Below, in pieces: positions 1 to 9,806 of a stretch of 40,865 nt of DNA. The notes under the pieces were generated by a model, which saw only the letters and a program-made list of their open reading frames with translations, searched no databases and had not been told where the DNA came from. The first letter of the stretch is position 1. Each line of letters opens with the position of its first letter. The position numbers and the translations under genes were made by a program. Source of the DNA: Puniceicoccaceae bacterium (lineage in GTDB: Bacteria; Verrucomicrobiota; Verrucomicrobiia; Opitutales; Coraliomargaritaceae); NCBI GenBank assembly GCA_902603705.1, contig CACKVQ010000011.1, positions 1-40,865 on the forward strand, given 5' to 3'.

Positions 1-2745
1 AGGGACGTCAAGTATCGCTCGTTCGATAACGCTTAAATAACGTTCAGGATCTTTTGGGTGTGCAAAAGCTATGTCTGGTACGGGAGCTAAGAAAGACTCA
101 ATTGATGTAAAAGGTCCAAATAACTGAATACGGTCAGCGACACGCTGAGCAATCTGGGCTCCAAGTTTGGGATAAGACATAGGATTTTTCGTATTATCGC
201 TGTCTTTTGCGCCAACGCGAAAGTATTCTGTAGGCGGAGGATCGCCGTATGGACTGTACTCACCCGTGTGGTAGACTTCTTGAGCAGACTGGGGATACCT
301 TAATAGACTTTGCCCTAAGTTAACTGTACGCGTGGGCTTATTCGCTATTATATCACCGTTCTCATCATTTATGTTAACTATCTCCCAATTTGGTAACTGT
401 ATAGAGCCGAGGGTAGCTGCCCATGCAGAACTAGAAGTAGAATTTATGTTAAATGCTCCATCTATAAATAATGATTCCGAAGTGTAATTATTAGTGCTCA
501 CTGGGACTGCCAATTCAGATATTGTCCCTCCCATAATCTCAGAAATACTCCGTAGTCGATGGTTAGGCAGTAGAACTGAGTCTTGCATAAATGCAGACTC
601 AGCATCTTCTAGTTTTAGTCCGCTAAAAAAAGCTTCATCAAAGACACGGTTAAAGCGCTCGTCATTATCGCTACCCCAACTATTGCCGATCGAGAAAGGC
701 CTACGATTGTTGATTTTAAGGTGCTGTAATTCTCCAAGGGATACTGGAGGTTGCCGAAAAAGTTCAAATAGCGGAACATCCTCACTAGGACGAAGGCCAC
801 TAAAACCTGCAGTACGATCAAAGAGGAATTGGGAATTGCTAACACCGGTACTTGTATATAATGCAGGATCCAAACCCAAAGGTGGAAGGAGCGCCCCAAT
901 GCGCTCACCTGTAAGATCAAAAGTAGGTCTACTAGAGCGAGGATCTTCAGTACGCAACCAATTTGACTTATTCCAGGCTAAATCTCCGGAAGTAACAACG
1001 AATCCACTCTCGTCCCTCTGTAGACAGAAACCGAAACGAATTGATTTATGATTAGAATTATTTAACCCAGTTTCAAAAGGTTCATACTCAATTCCATCGA
1101 CTATAAATAATGTACCACCGCTGTCTAATTCCGCGCCCTTTTTTAGCATGGAAACAGATAGACTAGTTTCAGGCCCCGAGATACTTATATACTTTATTCT
1201 ATCGTTTACGCTGGTCCCAGTGCCAGCATACCAAATGCTTTTATTTAGATCTCTGTTATAAAATTTTCCAAGTAGCGCGCTGGGGGTGGCTTTGGACCAA
1301 TAACTGCCTGCATAATTATTTTGCCCTGTCCAACTGTAAACACGTCCTGGTAGCCAGGATAAATCGTCGTCATTACCGAAGGAAGTATTAGTAAAGGGAA
1401 GTTCAACAAAGTACCCATCAGAACCCGGAGGACCGTTATTCAGTTTTTCTTGCAAATCGATGTAATAAACTATTGGAGCTTTATAGATGTTCTCTCTAGC
1501 TTCAACTTGCAGAGTCGGAAGGTTGTTTATTTTCAGGACTAGGTTTTCTGGAACTAGCGCACTCGTGTAAGGGTTCCATAATTCAATATAAACATGGGTT
1601 CTGATAACTATCTCCTTGTCGTTTAAAATAGGGTTCATGCTACCTTCAGTCCTCTTTACTACTCCACTACTACCACCGCCTGCTACGTGTAAACTCATTA
1701 GTAATTTAAAATCAGTAAGTACTGGCGAAATACCATCGCTAATCTCGCCGTCTGATATATTGCTAGGCGCAGTTATATTATATCGCCGACGTAAATCGTC
1801 TTTATAAGGAATATAGGGCCTAGTCCTATCTAGCTCCTCGATCGGAGGCTCCATATATGATTTATAATTTTCAATTAAACTAAAGGCACCTGGAATTGGC
1901 ATATCTTCTGGACGAAGAGAAAGGTCACTGCGCAAGCCCGTACCCGTAGTACTAGTTAATAACCCATAACTACGATCTGTCACTGAATGTATATAATCAT
2001 CGTAATTAGTAAAATCCCAAGCATTCATCAAAGGAACCTGTCTAGTCGAATTAACCTTACTGATTTGATTATAGATTTCCACAGGATCTTCTGTGATGGG
2101 ACTAAACAGAACCTCAATACCACTGCGCTTTGGAATTATTTGACCGAGGCGTCTAGCCTGAGTCTCACTTAAGCTATTTGCTAGCCAATTCGTTACCTGC
2201 GAATCTAATTCAGGGCGAGTGGCTAGACTCACCTTGCTTGAATTATCCGAAACCCAATAAGCGTATTTGTTGGTATTTGTTTCAATGTTTTTTACAGGAG
2301 CTCGAACTTTAGTATTAATTCCTGAATTGTTTGCTCCAAATAGCACCCTAGAATTTGTGTCAGCTAATGCAGTTGTAGGTAACACTGGAACCGCTCTGTC
2401 GCCTGAAACGAGCCAGTTAATTTCTCCAATTCCGTTGATTGGAGATGTGCTGTCAGCAACTCCAGTCCAATGAGGATTCGCGATTGTTTCTTCATTTTTT
2501 GAATATGCAGTAGAAGAAAATGTGACGCGCTCATCGGGACCAGCATAGCGCTGTAAATCACCCATGGCAACCATAACTCCGAGGCGAGCATTTTCCTTCG
2601 CTAGCAGACGCTTTAAGCTAATCTGCGCGGATTGTAGCTCAACTTGCACCAAGAGGCTCAGAGAGAGCAGTAGCATCAAGACGAAGGACATTAAAGTGAG
2701 GGAAATTACTAGCGCAAATCCCTGATTGCGCCCATCTGTTGCCAT
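1..2745 (-). CDS. Large prepilin-headed protein, Verru_Chthon cassette protein A-like (partial, C-terminus outside window)
   Basis: The frame is open from an ATG at 2745 to the window edge, 915 codons with no stop, so the C-terminus is missing. The N-terminus reads MATDGRNQGFALVISLTLMS and continues into a Leu-rich membrane helix (to about residue 32). This resembles a type IV prepilin leader with Gly before Phe, but position +5 is Ile rather than Glu, as in PilX/PulK-like minor pilins. Further on are segments such as SLFIDGAFNINSTSSSAWAA, a phrase I associate with the very large Verrucomicrobia proteins of the Verru_Chthon cassette. That assignment is from memory of the family. Expected role: envelope protein exported through a pilin-like route; substrate unknown. 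Leader features lie in the gap upstream. Confidence 0.6.
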   Translation of the reverse strand, partial: MATDGRNQGFALVISLTLMSFVLMLLLSLSLLVQVELQSAQISLKRLLAKENARLGVMVAMGDLQRYAGPDERVTFSSTAYSKNEETIANPHWTGVADSTSPINGIGEINWLVSGDRAVPVLPTTALADTNSRVLFGANNSGINTKVRAPVKNIETNTNKYAYWVSDNSSKVSLATRPELDSQVTNWLANSLSETQARRLGQIIPKRSGIEVLFSPITEDPVEIYNQISKVNSTRQVPLMNAWDFTNYDDYIHSVTDRSYGLLTSTTGTGLRSDLSLRPEDMPIPGAFSLIENYKSYMEPPIEELDRTRPYIPYKDDLRRRYNITAPSNISDGEISDGISPVLTDFKLLMSLHVAGGGSSGVVKRTEGSMNPILNDKEIVIRTHVYIELWNPYTSALVPENLVLKINNLPTLQVEARENIYKAPIVYYIDLQEKLNNGPPGSDGYFVELPFTNTSFGNDDDLSWLPGRVYSWTGQNNYAGSYWSKATPSALLGKFYNRDLNKSIWYAGTGTSVNDRIKYISISGPETSLSVSMLKKGAELDSGGTLFIVDGIEYEPFETGLNNSNHKSIRFGFCLQRDESGFVVTSGDLAWNKSNWLRTEDPRSSRPTFDLTGERIGALLPPLGLDPALYTSTGVSNSQFLFDRTAGFSGLRPSEDVPLFELFRQPPVSLGELQHLKINNRRPFSIGNSWGSDNDERFNRVFDEAFFSGLKLEDAESAFMQDSVLLPNHRLRSISEIMGGTISELAVPVSTNNYTSESLFIDGAFNINSTSSSAWAATLGSIQLPNWEIVNINDENGDIIANKPTRTVNLGQSLLRYPQSAQEVYHTGEYSPYGDPPPTEYFRVGAKDSDNTKNPMSYPKLGAQIAQRVADRIQLFGPFTSIESFLAPVPDIAFAHPKDPERYLSVIERAILDVP

Positions 2746-3111
2746 AGCCAAATTCGAGCACCGAAGAAAAGAACATTGGTGTAGGCCAATGAACTTAAAA
2801 ATTTGATACCTATTACTAAAAAAACTCATCTCTGTTAATATTTTCACATTATATCAATACATTGCTCAGGGGAAAGCAGATATTGTACTAAGAGCCAATC
2901 TTTGATTAATAATATACCGAAATATTCGACATTCTTCTCAATTCGACTTAGGTAAGCTCGTAAAAACACCCCTAAAATGGTCCTTAAGGTCGCTATTTAT
3001 ACCCTAATACTTAGAAAATAGTATCACTTGGCGAAGCACAATAAATAAGAATATTCGTTTACATGCCCAGCCTGCTAGCTTTCATCTCATATTTAATGCT
3101 AAAAATTTGCT
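2746..3111. other. Intergenic region between divergent genes
   Basis: No gene is seen in these 366 bases, which separate the leftward prepilin-like gene from rightward truB. On the minus strand there is an extended -10-like element (TGATATAAT, 2848-2856), about 100 bases upstream of the leftward ATG, with no convincing -35. Closer to that ATG is a short perfect inverted repeat, CATTGG (2774-2779) and CCAATG (2786-2791) around a 6-base loop, which could be an operator or a leader hairpin. No equally clear promoter was found for truB, whose start is preceded by an A/T-rich stretch without a Shine-Dalgarno sequence. Confidence 0.3.
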
Positions 3112-3840
3112 ATGTCCCAAGCTACCTATGACGCACCTGAAGGCATTCTTCTTGTTGATAAGCCACAAGGCATCACATCTCACGATGTGGTGGCTAAGAT
3201 GCGCCGTATATTCCATATTAAGAAGGTCGGCCACGCCGGTACACTCGACCCAATGGCCACGGGACTCCTTCTCATACTAATCGGGAAAGCGACCAAAGCC
3301 TCACAGTATTTAATGAGCTTAGATAAGGAATACACCGGCACTATAAGACTTGGCCAAATTACTGACTCGCAGGATGCAGACGGAGAGATGCTCGAGGTGC
3401 GCGACGTACCAAAGTTATTAAAGGAGAATGTCCTAGCCGAGATGAAGAATTTTATGGGCGACCAGTATCAAACACCACCGATGTTTTCTGCTAAGAAAAT
3501 ACATGGGCATAAACTTTACAAACTTGCTCGCCAAGGTAAGATAATCAAACGCGAACCACGTGTGATTCATATAAGTTGCTTCGAATTGATAGATTTTTCC
3601 CTTCCCGAACTTTCTTTTCTTGTTGGCACAAGTAAGGGCGCCTACGTGCGAACCATCGCACACGATCTCGGCGAACGCTTAACTTGCGGCGGACATCTCA
3701 ATAAGCTACGTCGGACTGCCGTAGGGCAGTTTCGAGTTGAGAAGTCGTACACGATCGACTCCCTTGAAGAATTATCACCGTCGAGCTTGCGTAAGAAGTT
3801 AATTCCCATAATCCGAGCAGTGCCTACCCATGCATTGTAA
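3112..3840 (+). CDS. truB: tRNA pseudouridine(55) synthase TruB
   Basis: Converts U55 of the tRNA T-loop to pseudouridine in the cytoplasm. The protein is 242 aa. It starts [19 protein letters not shown] (residues 11-29) and carries the family signature [12 protein letters not shown] (40-51) with catalytic Asp46. The later TruB block [15 protein letters not shown] and the [13 protein letters not shown] segment are both present. It is shorter than the roughly 300 aa of E. coli TruB, so the C-terminal PUA part is reduced. ATG is preceded only by A/T-rich sequence. ribF follows after 8 bases, a very common pairing, so the two are probably cotranscribed. Confidence 0.96.
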   Translation: MSQATYDAPEGILLVDKPQGITSHDVVAKMRRIFHIKKVGHAGTLDPMATGLLLILIGKATKASQYLMSLDKEYTGTIRLGQITDSQDADGEMLEVRDVPKLLKENVLAEMKNFMGDQYQTPPMFSAKKIHGHKLYKLARQGKIIKREPRVIHISCFELIDFSLPELSFLVGTSKGAYVRTIAHDLGERLTCGGHLNKLRRTAVGQFRVEKSYTIDSLEELSPSSLRKKLIPIIRAVPTHAL

Positions 3841-3848
3841 ATTTCTCC

Positions 3849-4790
3849 GTGAACTTTCCTGCCAGTATTGATGACTTTCCTGCTCCCTCTGAGCTGAAAG
3901 ATCCTTTGCACCTAGCTATCGGCATTTTCGATGGCGTTCATTTAGGACATAGGGCTGTGATCGACCCCTCGGTAATTAATGCAAGGCGTTGTGACGGGAT
4001 CTCTGGGGTACTTACCTTCAGTCCGCATCCAAGCCATTTGCTTCGGTCCAAAAATCCCACTGCATTGATTATGCCTATCGATGCAAAAACCGAGATGCTC
4101 CACGAAATAGGAGTCGATTGCGTCATTCGTAAGCGCTTCGACAAGACCTTTGCGTCGATTACAGCTGAAAAATTTTTGGTAACGCTTAAAAAAAAGTTGC
4201 CTACTTTAATTTCTATTTACGTTGGAGAGAATTTTCGCTTTGGTTTAAATCGAAAGGGTGATGTAGCCACGCTTATTGAATCTGGCCTCGATCTAGACAT
4301 TGATGTCTTCAGCGCAGAGCGAATAAAATATAAAGACAAGCCAATAAGCAGCACCCGTATACGTGAGAAACTAGAAACGGGAGAAATTGCTAAGGCGAAT
4401 GATTTGCTAGGGTACAATTATAAGATACGCGCGCAGATTGTAGAAGGCGCCAAATTAGGGCGCCATATCGGATTCCCCACATTAAATCTTCCCTGGCTGC
4501 CAGAATGCAAGCCGCGCTACGGTGTTTACTTCGTCCGCTTTGGGAAAGCTGGTACTACAGATCGTCATGCCGCAATCGCCAACTATGGTGTTAGGCCAAC
4601 TGTAAACGATACTGCCCAAGCGCCAGTTCTTGAGCTCCACGCCCTAAACGGCACTAAGCTAACAAGTGGCGACACCCTTGATGTAGAATGGTTTCATTTT
4701 ATCCGCCCCGAACAGAAATTTAATGGAATCGAAAAATTAAAAGTGCAGATCGCCAAAGATTGTGCTATCGCACACAAACTGGATCGATGA
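3849..4790 (+). CDS. ribF: Bifunctional riboflavin kinase / FAD synthetase RibF
   Basis: Makes FMN from riboflavin and then FAD from FMN. The protein is 313 aa, the normal length. The N-terminal nucleotidyltransferase domain has FDGVHLGHRAVI (28-39), VLTFSPHP and GENFRFGLNRKGD, ending in the SSTRIREKLETGE block. The C-terminal kinase domain has GRHIGFPTLNL and NYGVRPT. The start is a GTG, 8 bases after the truB stop; no closer ATG fits the family N-terminus and there is no clear ribosome binding site. Likely translated from a truB-ribF transcript. Confidence 0.96.
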   Translation: MNFPASIDDFPAPSELKDPLHLAIGIFDGVHLGHRAVIDPSVINARRCDGISGVLTFSPHPSHLLRSKNPTALIMPIDAKTEMLHEIGVDCVIRKRFDKTFASITAEKFLVTLKKKLPTLISIYVGENFRFGLNRKGDVATLIESGLDLDIDVFSAERIKYKDKPISSTRIREKLETGEIAKANDLLGYNYKIRAQIVEGAKLGRHIGFPTLNLPWLPECKPRYGVYFVRFGKAGTTDRHAAIANYGVRPTVNDTAQAPVLELHALNGTKLTSGDTLDVEWFHFIRPEQKFNGIEKLKVQIAKDCAIAHKLDR

Positions 4791-4886
4791 AGTGCTATCG
4801 CTATAAATTATTGCACCTAGCTACCTATGCTATTTTAAGACTCCGGACGGGTCAAAAGCAGTTAAATCAGGGAGCTACAAAGTACT

Positions 4887-5831
4887 GTGATTGAGCGCGT
4901 AATAGAGTTTACCGTCCCAGACGGATCGGAGGTAATGCGCGCAGATAAAGTATTTGCCGCACAATTCGATGACATTAGTCGCGCACGCTTACAGCGCGCT
5001 TTCGAGGCGGGTCAAGTCACTTTCGACGGGGAGACTATCGACAAGCGTTTTAAAATAATCCGCGCAGGTACTCTTCGAGCGACACTCAAAGAAGCGAAAT
5101 TCGACTCGTCTCCTAAAGCCGTTAATATCCCATTAAATATCATCTACGAGGATGCTTCTCTTATAGTAGTCAACAAAGCCTCCGGAATGGTAACTCACCC
5201 GGGTAGTGGTACAGGAGAGAATACTCTCGTACATGCCTTGCTCCACCACTGTGGTAAAAACCTGAGCCGAATAGGCACTCCCAACCGCCCGGGAATCGTG
5301 CATCGATTGGACAAAGAAACTAGTGGGTTAATAGTTGTAGCGAAAAATGACAGAGCTCATCACAAGCTTGCGGAATCTTTCAGTGAAAGAAAAACTCATA
5401 AGCATTACACGGCGCTAGTTATGGGCATTCCAAAATCAAGTCGCGGCACAATTAAAGCCCCAATTGGTCGCCATCCTACTAAACGGACCCGTATGGCCGT
5501 CGTTCCAAAAGGTAAACCTGCGCATACCGACTGGCAGGTCGAGACAAGATACGGCCAAGACGCAGCGCTAATATCTTGTGTAATCCACACTGGGCGAACC
5601 CATCAAATCCGAGTCCATATGAGCGAAATGCGCTTCCCGCTTTTGGGCGACTGCATCTATGGATTCAAGCCCGGTCGGCTAAAAGAAATTCAAGTACCCC
5701 GCATCATGCTTCACGCCACGGAACTGCGCATACAACATCCCGATCGAGATGAATTAATGGAATTTAATGCGCCATTACCTGCCGATTTTGGAGAGGTTAT
5801 AAGCCAACTAGAGGCATGGCAACTCCGCTAG
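4887..5831 (+). CDS. rluD: RluA-family 23S rRNA pseudouridine synthase (RluD-type)
   Basis: Isomerises uridines in 23S rRNA. The protein is 314 aa: an S4 RNA-binding domain at about residues 17-75, then the RluA catalytic domain. The signature [17 protein letters not shown] is at 139-155 with catalytic Asp142, preceded by [12 protein letters not shown]. The start is GTG, with a GGAG 12 bases before it, somewhat distant but one of the few SD-like sequences here. RluD is chosen over RluC because of the S4 domain, length and overall motif pattern; target positions cannot be read from sequence. It lies 96 bases after ribF, so it could share that transcript. Confidence 0.88.
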   Translation: MIERVIEFTVPDGSEVMRADKVFAAQFDDISRARLQRAFEAGQVTFDGETIDKRFKIIRAGTLRATLKEAKFDSSPKAVNIPLNIIYEDASLIVVNKASGMVTHPGSGTGENTLVHALLHHCGKNLSRIGTPNRPGIVHRLDKETSGLIVVAKNDRAHHKLAESFSERKTHKHYTALVMGIPKSSRGTIKAPIGRHPTKRTRMAVVPKGKPAHTDWQVETRYGQDAALISCVIHTGRTHQIRVHMSEMRFPLLGDCIYGFKPGRLKEIQVPRIMLHATELRIQHPDRDELMEFNAPLPADFGEVISQLEAWQLR

Positions 5832-6284
5832 TCGGCAGCTCCAAACTTTGGAATTACAAGAGTCTACTTCCGCCTTTCACGGCTGCTCAAATTATCTTTG
5901 GAAGAGCTCTATTGCTGCAATGCTCTCTGGAACTACCCATGCAAAAAGGAGAATTAAAAAGACCGCCACACAAGTCCAGAGAGCTCTCTGTTGCTTACGA
6001 GGAGACGCAAAACGCTTAAAGCTACGGCTTTTGCCTGATGATTGTGAGAGATAGCTGCCTAAATCGACGTGAGAGATTTTGCCACTCGTACGTTTTGTGG
6101 GGAGCTTAAAGGCCTCTGCTTTTTGGGCACGCTTGTAGCGCCATTGATGAATAAAACGATGCATGGATTCGATGGAGACAAAATGTTGTCAAACGAAGTT
6201 ATGATGTTCAGGTTTACTGCGCATAATTTATTTTCAATCATTAATCTTTGATCTAGCTATTAAATTTTATAACAAAATAATTCT
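5832..6284. other. Gap between rluD and gpsA with possible small gene or structured RNA
   Basis: These 453 bases hold no gene I recognise. The minus strand has a 90-codon frame (6164-5892) whose C-terminal third reads ALWTCVAVFLILLFAWVVPE, a plausible membrane helix after a basic Lys/Arg/Ser-rich N-terminal half; it could be a real small membrane protein or chance. Two overlapping plus-strand frames (5816-6019 and 5848-6054) look less protein-like. A perfect 10-bp inverted repeat lies at 5922-5931 and 5975-5984. I looked for tmRNA, RNase P, SRP RNA and tRNA signatures and saw none. Confidence 0.3.
5922..5984. repeat. 10-bp perfect inverted repeat with 43-base spacer
   Basis: GCTCTCTGGA at 5922-5931 is the exact reverse complement of TCCAGAGAGC at 5975-5984. 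A GCAA just before the left arm and a TTGC just after the right arm could extend the pairing with an interruption. There is no U-tract, so it is not an obvious terminator. It could be the closing stem of a small structured RNA or part of an mRNA leader of gpsA. Confidence 0.4.
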
Positions 6285-7283
6285 ATGAACTGTTGTCTAT
6301 TAGGAGCAGGTGCCTGGGGCACTGCGATGGCCCTACACTTAGATAGTTGCGGGCACTCCGTTACGCTCTTGCCTCGCAGAATCGAACATGCACTAGAAAT
6401 CGCTTCGTCACGCGAAAACCGCGACTATTTGCCAGGCTATACACTACCCAATTGTATTCAAATTGGATGCGAGCTCAAGCCTGCTTTAATGGAAGCAGAA
6501 GTTATATTTATGGCTTGTCCTTCGAAAGCCTTACGAGAGCTGTGCCAGTCAATACAGCTGCATCTAGAGTCTGCTTCGCAACTAAAACTCTGCTTATCTT
6601 TGTGCAAAGGCCTAGAGGTAGAGAGCTTTAAAACGCCCGCTGAGATAGTAAGCGAAGAATTGCCTGGACTTGCTTGCGGCGTACTGTCGGGACCAACTTT
6701 TGCATGCGAAGTGGCCGAGGGAAAACCGACCGCCGTAGCCTTAGCTGTAGGCAAAAATTGCCCAGACCCTGTCCGTTACCAAAAAGCCTTCAGTAATGCC
6801 AATATGCGCACCTATATTTCTGAAGACGTACGTGGAACAGAATTAGGCGGCACTCTTAAAAATATCTATGCTATCGGTGCCGGTCTCTGCGACGGCCTAA
6901 AAATGGGCGATAATGCCAAAGCAGCACTGCTCACACGAAGCTTAAGCGAAATGATCGGGCTCGGCGTGGCATTTGGAGGCAAACGTGAAACCTTCCTCGG
7001 CTTAAGCGGGTTTGGCGACCTTGTGGCAACGTGCAGTGGGGATTGGAGCCGCAATAGGGCTTTCGGCGCACGCGTGGGGCTAGGCGAGTCCCCCCAGGCG
7101 ATTATTGATAGCCAAAAATCCGTAGTTGAAGGCTATCGAATGAGCAAATGCCTTAAGGAAATTTGTAAACAGAAAAATGTTAATGCACCCATACTTGGGG
7201 TCATTTATTCTATACTCTATGAAGGGCTTGATCCCCTAGATGCCATTCATCAACTCATGGCTCGTGACTTAAGGAGCGAGTAG
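6285..7283 (+). CDS. gpsA: Glycerol-3-phosphate dehydrogenase [NAD(P)+] GpsA
   Basis: Reduces dihydroxyacetone phosphate to sn-glycerol-3-phosphate, the backbone of membrane phospholipids, with NAD(P)H. The protein is 332 aa, normal length. The N-terminal Rossmann motif is [15 protein letters not shown]. Family blocks [37 protein letters not shown] (containing the catalytic Lys) and [21 protein letters not shown] follow in order. The ATG is preceded by A/T-rich sequence with no Shine-Dalgarno. Its stop lies 6 bases before the SET-domain gene, so the two are probably one operon after the long gap. Confidence 0.96.
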   Translation: MNCCLLGAGAWGTAMALHLDSCGHSVTLLPRRIEHALEIASSRENRDYLPGYTLPNCIQIGCELKPALMEAEVIFMACPSKALRELCQSIQLHLESASQLKLCLSLCKGLEVESFKTPAEIVSEELPGLACGVLSGPTFACEVAEGKPTAVALAVGKNCPDPVRYQKAFSNANMRTYISEDVRGTELGGTLKNIYAIGAGLCDGLKMGDNAKAALLTRSLSEMIGLGVAFGGKRETFLGLSGFGDLVATCSGDWSRNRAFGARVGLGESPQAIIDSQKSVVEGYRMSKCLKEICKQKNVNAPILGVIYSILYEGLDPLDAIHQLMARDLRSE

Positions 7284-7289
7284 CTTAAA

Positions 7290-7796
7290 ATGCCAGATAA
7301 ACTCTGCAAAGTTAGAAACTCTTTAATTCATGGAAGAGGGATGTACGCAATAGTTGATATCGCCGCGGAAACAGAGATCATCCAATATGTAGGAGAGAAG
7401 ATCACGAAAAAAGAATCAACTAAGCGCGCCCTCGAATGGGAAGAACACGCCCGTGAAACAGGAGAAGGACTTGTTTATATATTCGAGTTAGATGATAAAT
7501 ACGACATTGATGGCCGCCTAGGCTATAACCCTGCGCGCTACATGAATCACTCTTGCAACCCAAATTGCGAGGCGATTAACAAAGAGGGCGAGATATGGAT
7601 TGTTGCATTACAATTTATCCACAAAGGCGAAGAACTAGTCTATGACTATGGCTACGATATGGAGCACTTTTTAGAACATCCTTGCCTTTGCGGTTCTAAA
7701 AACTGCATCGGCTATATCGTACGAGAGGACCAACGCAAGAAGGTAAAAAAGTTGCTTAACAATAAAAAGAAAAAGTGTAGAAGAAAGAAGTACTAG
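7290..7796 (+). CDS. SET-domain protein lysine methyltransferase
   Basis: Predicted S-adenosylmethionine-dependent protein lysine methyltransferase; the substrate is not known. The 168-aa protein is essentially one SET domain: a GRGMYA turn near residue 15, the cofactor-binding and pseudoknot motif NHSCNPNCE (86-94), and the catalytic YDYGYD (118-123). A post-SET zinc cluster CLCGSKNC (132-139) follows, with Cys132, Cys134 and Cys139 and probably Cys89 of the NHSC motif. The tail is strongly basic (about residues 149-168), suggesting contact with nucleic acid or an acidic partner. It follows gpsA by 6 bases; an AAGGAG inside the gpsA end could serve as ribosome binding site. Bacterial SET proteins are known from Chlamydiae and Verrucomicrobia. 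Confidence 0.9.
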   Translation: MPDKLCKVRNSLIHGRGMYAIVDIAAETEIIQYVGEKITKKESTKRALEWEEHARETGEGLVYIFELDDKYDIDGRLGYNPARYMNHSCNPNCEAINKEGEIWIVALQFIHKGEELVYDYGYDMEHFLEHPCLCGSKNCIGYIVREDQRKKVKKLLNNKKKKCRRKKY

Positions 7797-7825
7797 TTTA
7801 CTCCTTGTCTCTTGTGGTAGCTCGA

Positions 7826-7864
7826 CTTGGTACATACCAAGCCTATTCGCCAGATTACATCTGG
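7826..7864. terminator. Tandem hairpins between convergent SET gene and purM
   Basis: Two short perfect hairpins sit in the 68-base gap between converging genes: CTTGGTA-CA-TACCAAG (7826-7841) and CCAGAT-TAC-ATCTGG (7850-7864). The second abuts the purM stop codon. Neither has a strong U-tract, so a role as a bidirectional transcription barrier is inferred from position and symmetry. Confidence 0.4.
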
Positions 7865-9061
7865 TCACTTTTCTAATTCATAGTTCAAGGTGTAGCCTTC
7901 ATGTTTAATTGTCACATGGTTCACGCCGTCGGCGAGCTCGCTCGCCTCTGTACGACCTATAATCTGCGCATTGATACCGAATGATTTGCTTAGAGAAATA
8001 ATGGAATCTGCGGCTTTAGCTTCACAGTAAATCTCCATGCGGTGTCCCATGTTGTAGACTCGGAACATCTCTTCGTCGCTTGTCCCACTAGCCTTTTGGA
8101 TAACCTTGAAAATCGCGGGTACGGGCATAAAATTATCCTTTATGTAGTGAACTCCGTTTCCAAAACGAATGCACTTAGTTTGGCCACCTCCCGAGCAATG
8201 TACCATTCCATAAATACTATCTCGGCTGGAGCTTAAAAGCTTCTTGATTACAGGAGCATAGGTGCGAGTAGGGCTAAGCAGAGCTTTCCCAACACTCATT
8301 TCGGAGCCAGGAAGTGGATCGTCCATCTTGTAAGGCCCGCAATACAGGAATTGCTTCTCTGTGGCCAGATCAGCTGTCTCAGGATATTTCTCTAAGTAGT
8401 AAGGGCATAGTAAATCGTGGCGCGCACTAGTTAGTCCGTTGCTACCAATTCCTGAGTTCTCAGAGAATTCATAGCTAGCCTGCCCCGAAGAAGACAGGCC
8501 AATTATCTTGAGGCCAGGCTTGATCTCGGCATTGTCGATTACATCCGTGCGATCCATAATCACGACAGCACAAGAATCAACCGTTACGGTGCTAGTTAAG
8601 TCCCCAACGTCAGCGGTTTCACCACCACCACTATGCACGCCCACGTCAAGCTTGCGCAAGCTGGCCAGAAAATCTTCCGTTCCAGATATAAGTTGGTCGA
8701 GAGCTTCACCTGTTATGGCTCGAGCGTTTCGATTAATCGTGCTTGAAATTAGAATTCCGTCGACTGCGCCTACACAGAGCAAGTCATCGATGTTCATAAC
8801 AAGGCTATCTTGAGCGGTCTTTCGGAATGCAGAGGGATTACCAGTCTCCTTGTAATGAATGTAAGCAAGAGTGCTCTTAGTGCCCGATCCATCAGAATGA
8901 ATAATATTACACTTGTCCGATTTGCCCGTTAGAATATCGATACCTATTTTACAAAAGGCGCCAGGGAAAACGCCTTGGTCCAAGTGGTCAACAACAGCAT
9001 GAACTTCGGATTTTGAAGAAGAAACTCCTCGTTGGGCATAGCGATCAAGGAACTGGTTCAT
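7865..9061 (-). CDS. purM: Phosphoribosylformylglycinamidine cyclo-ligase (AIR synthetase), long form
   Basis: Closes the imidazole ring of aminoimidazole ribotide in purine biosynthesis, using ATP. The protein is 398 aa, longer than the roughly 345 aa E. coli enzyme. Family blocks include [20 protein letters not shown] (about 55-74), [25 protein letters not shown] and [14 protein letters not shown]. Together with [15 protein letters not shown] at the start, these resemble the long PurM type I know from Bacteroidetes rather than the proteobacterial form. ATG is preceded by an A/T-only leader. It is 78 bases downstream of plsC in the same direction and may be read as the last gene of that run or from its own promoter. 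Confidence 0.92.
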   Translation of the reverse strand: MNQFLDRYAQRGVSSSKSEVHAVVDHLDQGVFPGAFCKIGIDILTGKSDKCNIIHSDGSGTKSTLAYIHYKETGNPSAFRKTAQDSLVMNIDDLLCVGAVDGILISSTINRNARAITGEALDQLISGTEDFLASLRKLDVGVHSGGGETADVGDLTSTVTVDSCAVVIMDRTDVIDNAEIKPGLKIIGLSSSGQASYEFSENSGIGSNGLTSARHDLLCPYYLEKYPETADLATEKQFLYCGPYKMDDPLPGSEMSVGKALLSPTRTYAPVIKKLLSSSRDSIYGMVHCSGGGQTKCIRFGNGVHYIKDNFMPVPAIFKVIQKASGTSDEEMFRVYNMGHRMEIYCEAKAADSIISLSKSFGINAQIIGRTEASELADGVNHVTIKHEGYTLNYELEK

Positions 9062-9139
9062 AAAATAAAGTAATTAAATTTGATAAGTATGGACACTAGG
9101 CTACTGATTTGGAAACTATTCATTTACTAATTTAGAAAC

Positions 9140-9784
9140 TCAAATATCCGTAGCCTCGGGATCTTGTAGTGCCGCAATTTTAGCCATAATACGCCGACTC
9201 GCCTCCAAATAACGCTCCGGATGAGATTTGCCAGGATCTATCTCATCCGGGTACATAGGTTTGCCGTATGCGACATGAATACGACCGCCTATTTTTGGAA
9301 ACTTATCACTACGCCCGAAAGCCTCATAAGTTCCAAACAGGCGAGTTGGTATGACTGTTGCTCGAGACCTACACGCTATCATGCCCGCTCCTGCTTTGGG
9401 TTCTGTAAGTTGACCGTTAGAAGAGCGAGTACCTTCTGGATAAATGGCAACTGCTCCCTGAGCTTTTAAACTATTGAAGATTGCCTTCAAAGATTTGATC
9501 TCGGCATTTTCTCGAGCCACTGGTATCGTGCCGATTGCTAAGAGGCCTTTTCCAAATAGCCCTCTGAAGAGAGTATCTCGTGCGAAATAATTAATCTGTC
9601 GCTCCAGACATGCGCCTATAGCAGGTGGATCGTAATAACTTACATGATTGGACGCGAAAATAACAGGGCCACTAGAAGGCACGTTGCAAAGTCCACTTTG
9701 CGAGAAATTATAGAGTGAACTAAAGTACCAAACTGCCATCCTTCGGACGGCTTCGTAAAGCTTTGGTTTTGGTATAGAGGACAT
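9140..9784 (-). CDS. plsC: 1-acyl-sn-glycerol-3-phosphate acyltransferase (PlsC family)
   Basis: Transfers an acyl chain to lysophosphatidic acid to make phosphatidic acid at the inner membrane. The protein is 214 aa with the acyltransferase motifs NHVSYYD (His47-x4-Asp52) and YPEGTR (115-120). A hydrophobic, membrane-contacting start (AVWYFSSLYNF) precedes them. It follows cmk by 22 bases. A cmk-plsC pair is a familiar arrangement, and gpsA nearby supplies the glycerol-3-phosphate substrate line. The exact acyl acceptor is inferred from the family. Confidence 0.9.
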   Translation of the reverse strand: MSSIPKPKLYEAVRRMAVWYFSSLYNFSQSGLCNVPSSGPVIFASNHVSYYDPPAIGACLERQINYFARDTLFRGLFGKGLLAIGTIPVARENAEIKSLKAIFNSLKAQGAVAIYPEGTRSSNGQLTEPKAGAGMIACRSRATVIPTRLFGTYEAFGRSDKFPKIGGRIHVAYGKPMYPDEIDPGKSHPERYLEASRRIMAKIAALQDPEATDI

Positions 9785-9806
9785 TTTCTATTGCACTACG
9801 CGTATG

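Noticed and set aside
494-1051. Plus-strand open frame of 185 codons
   Set aside because: It lies entirely within the long minus-strand prepilin-headed gene, whose frame is continuous to the window edge.
5816-6054. Two overlapping plus-strand small frames after rluD
   Set aside because: One begins inside rluD, neither has a ribosome binding site, and their composition is unconvincing.
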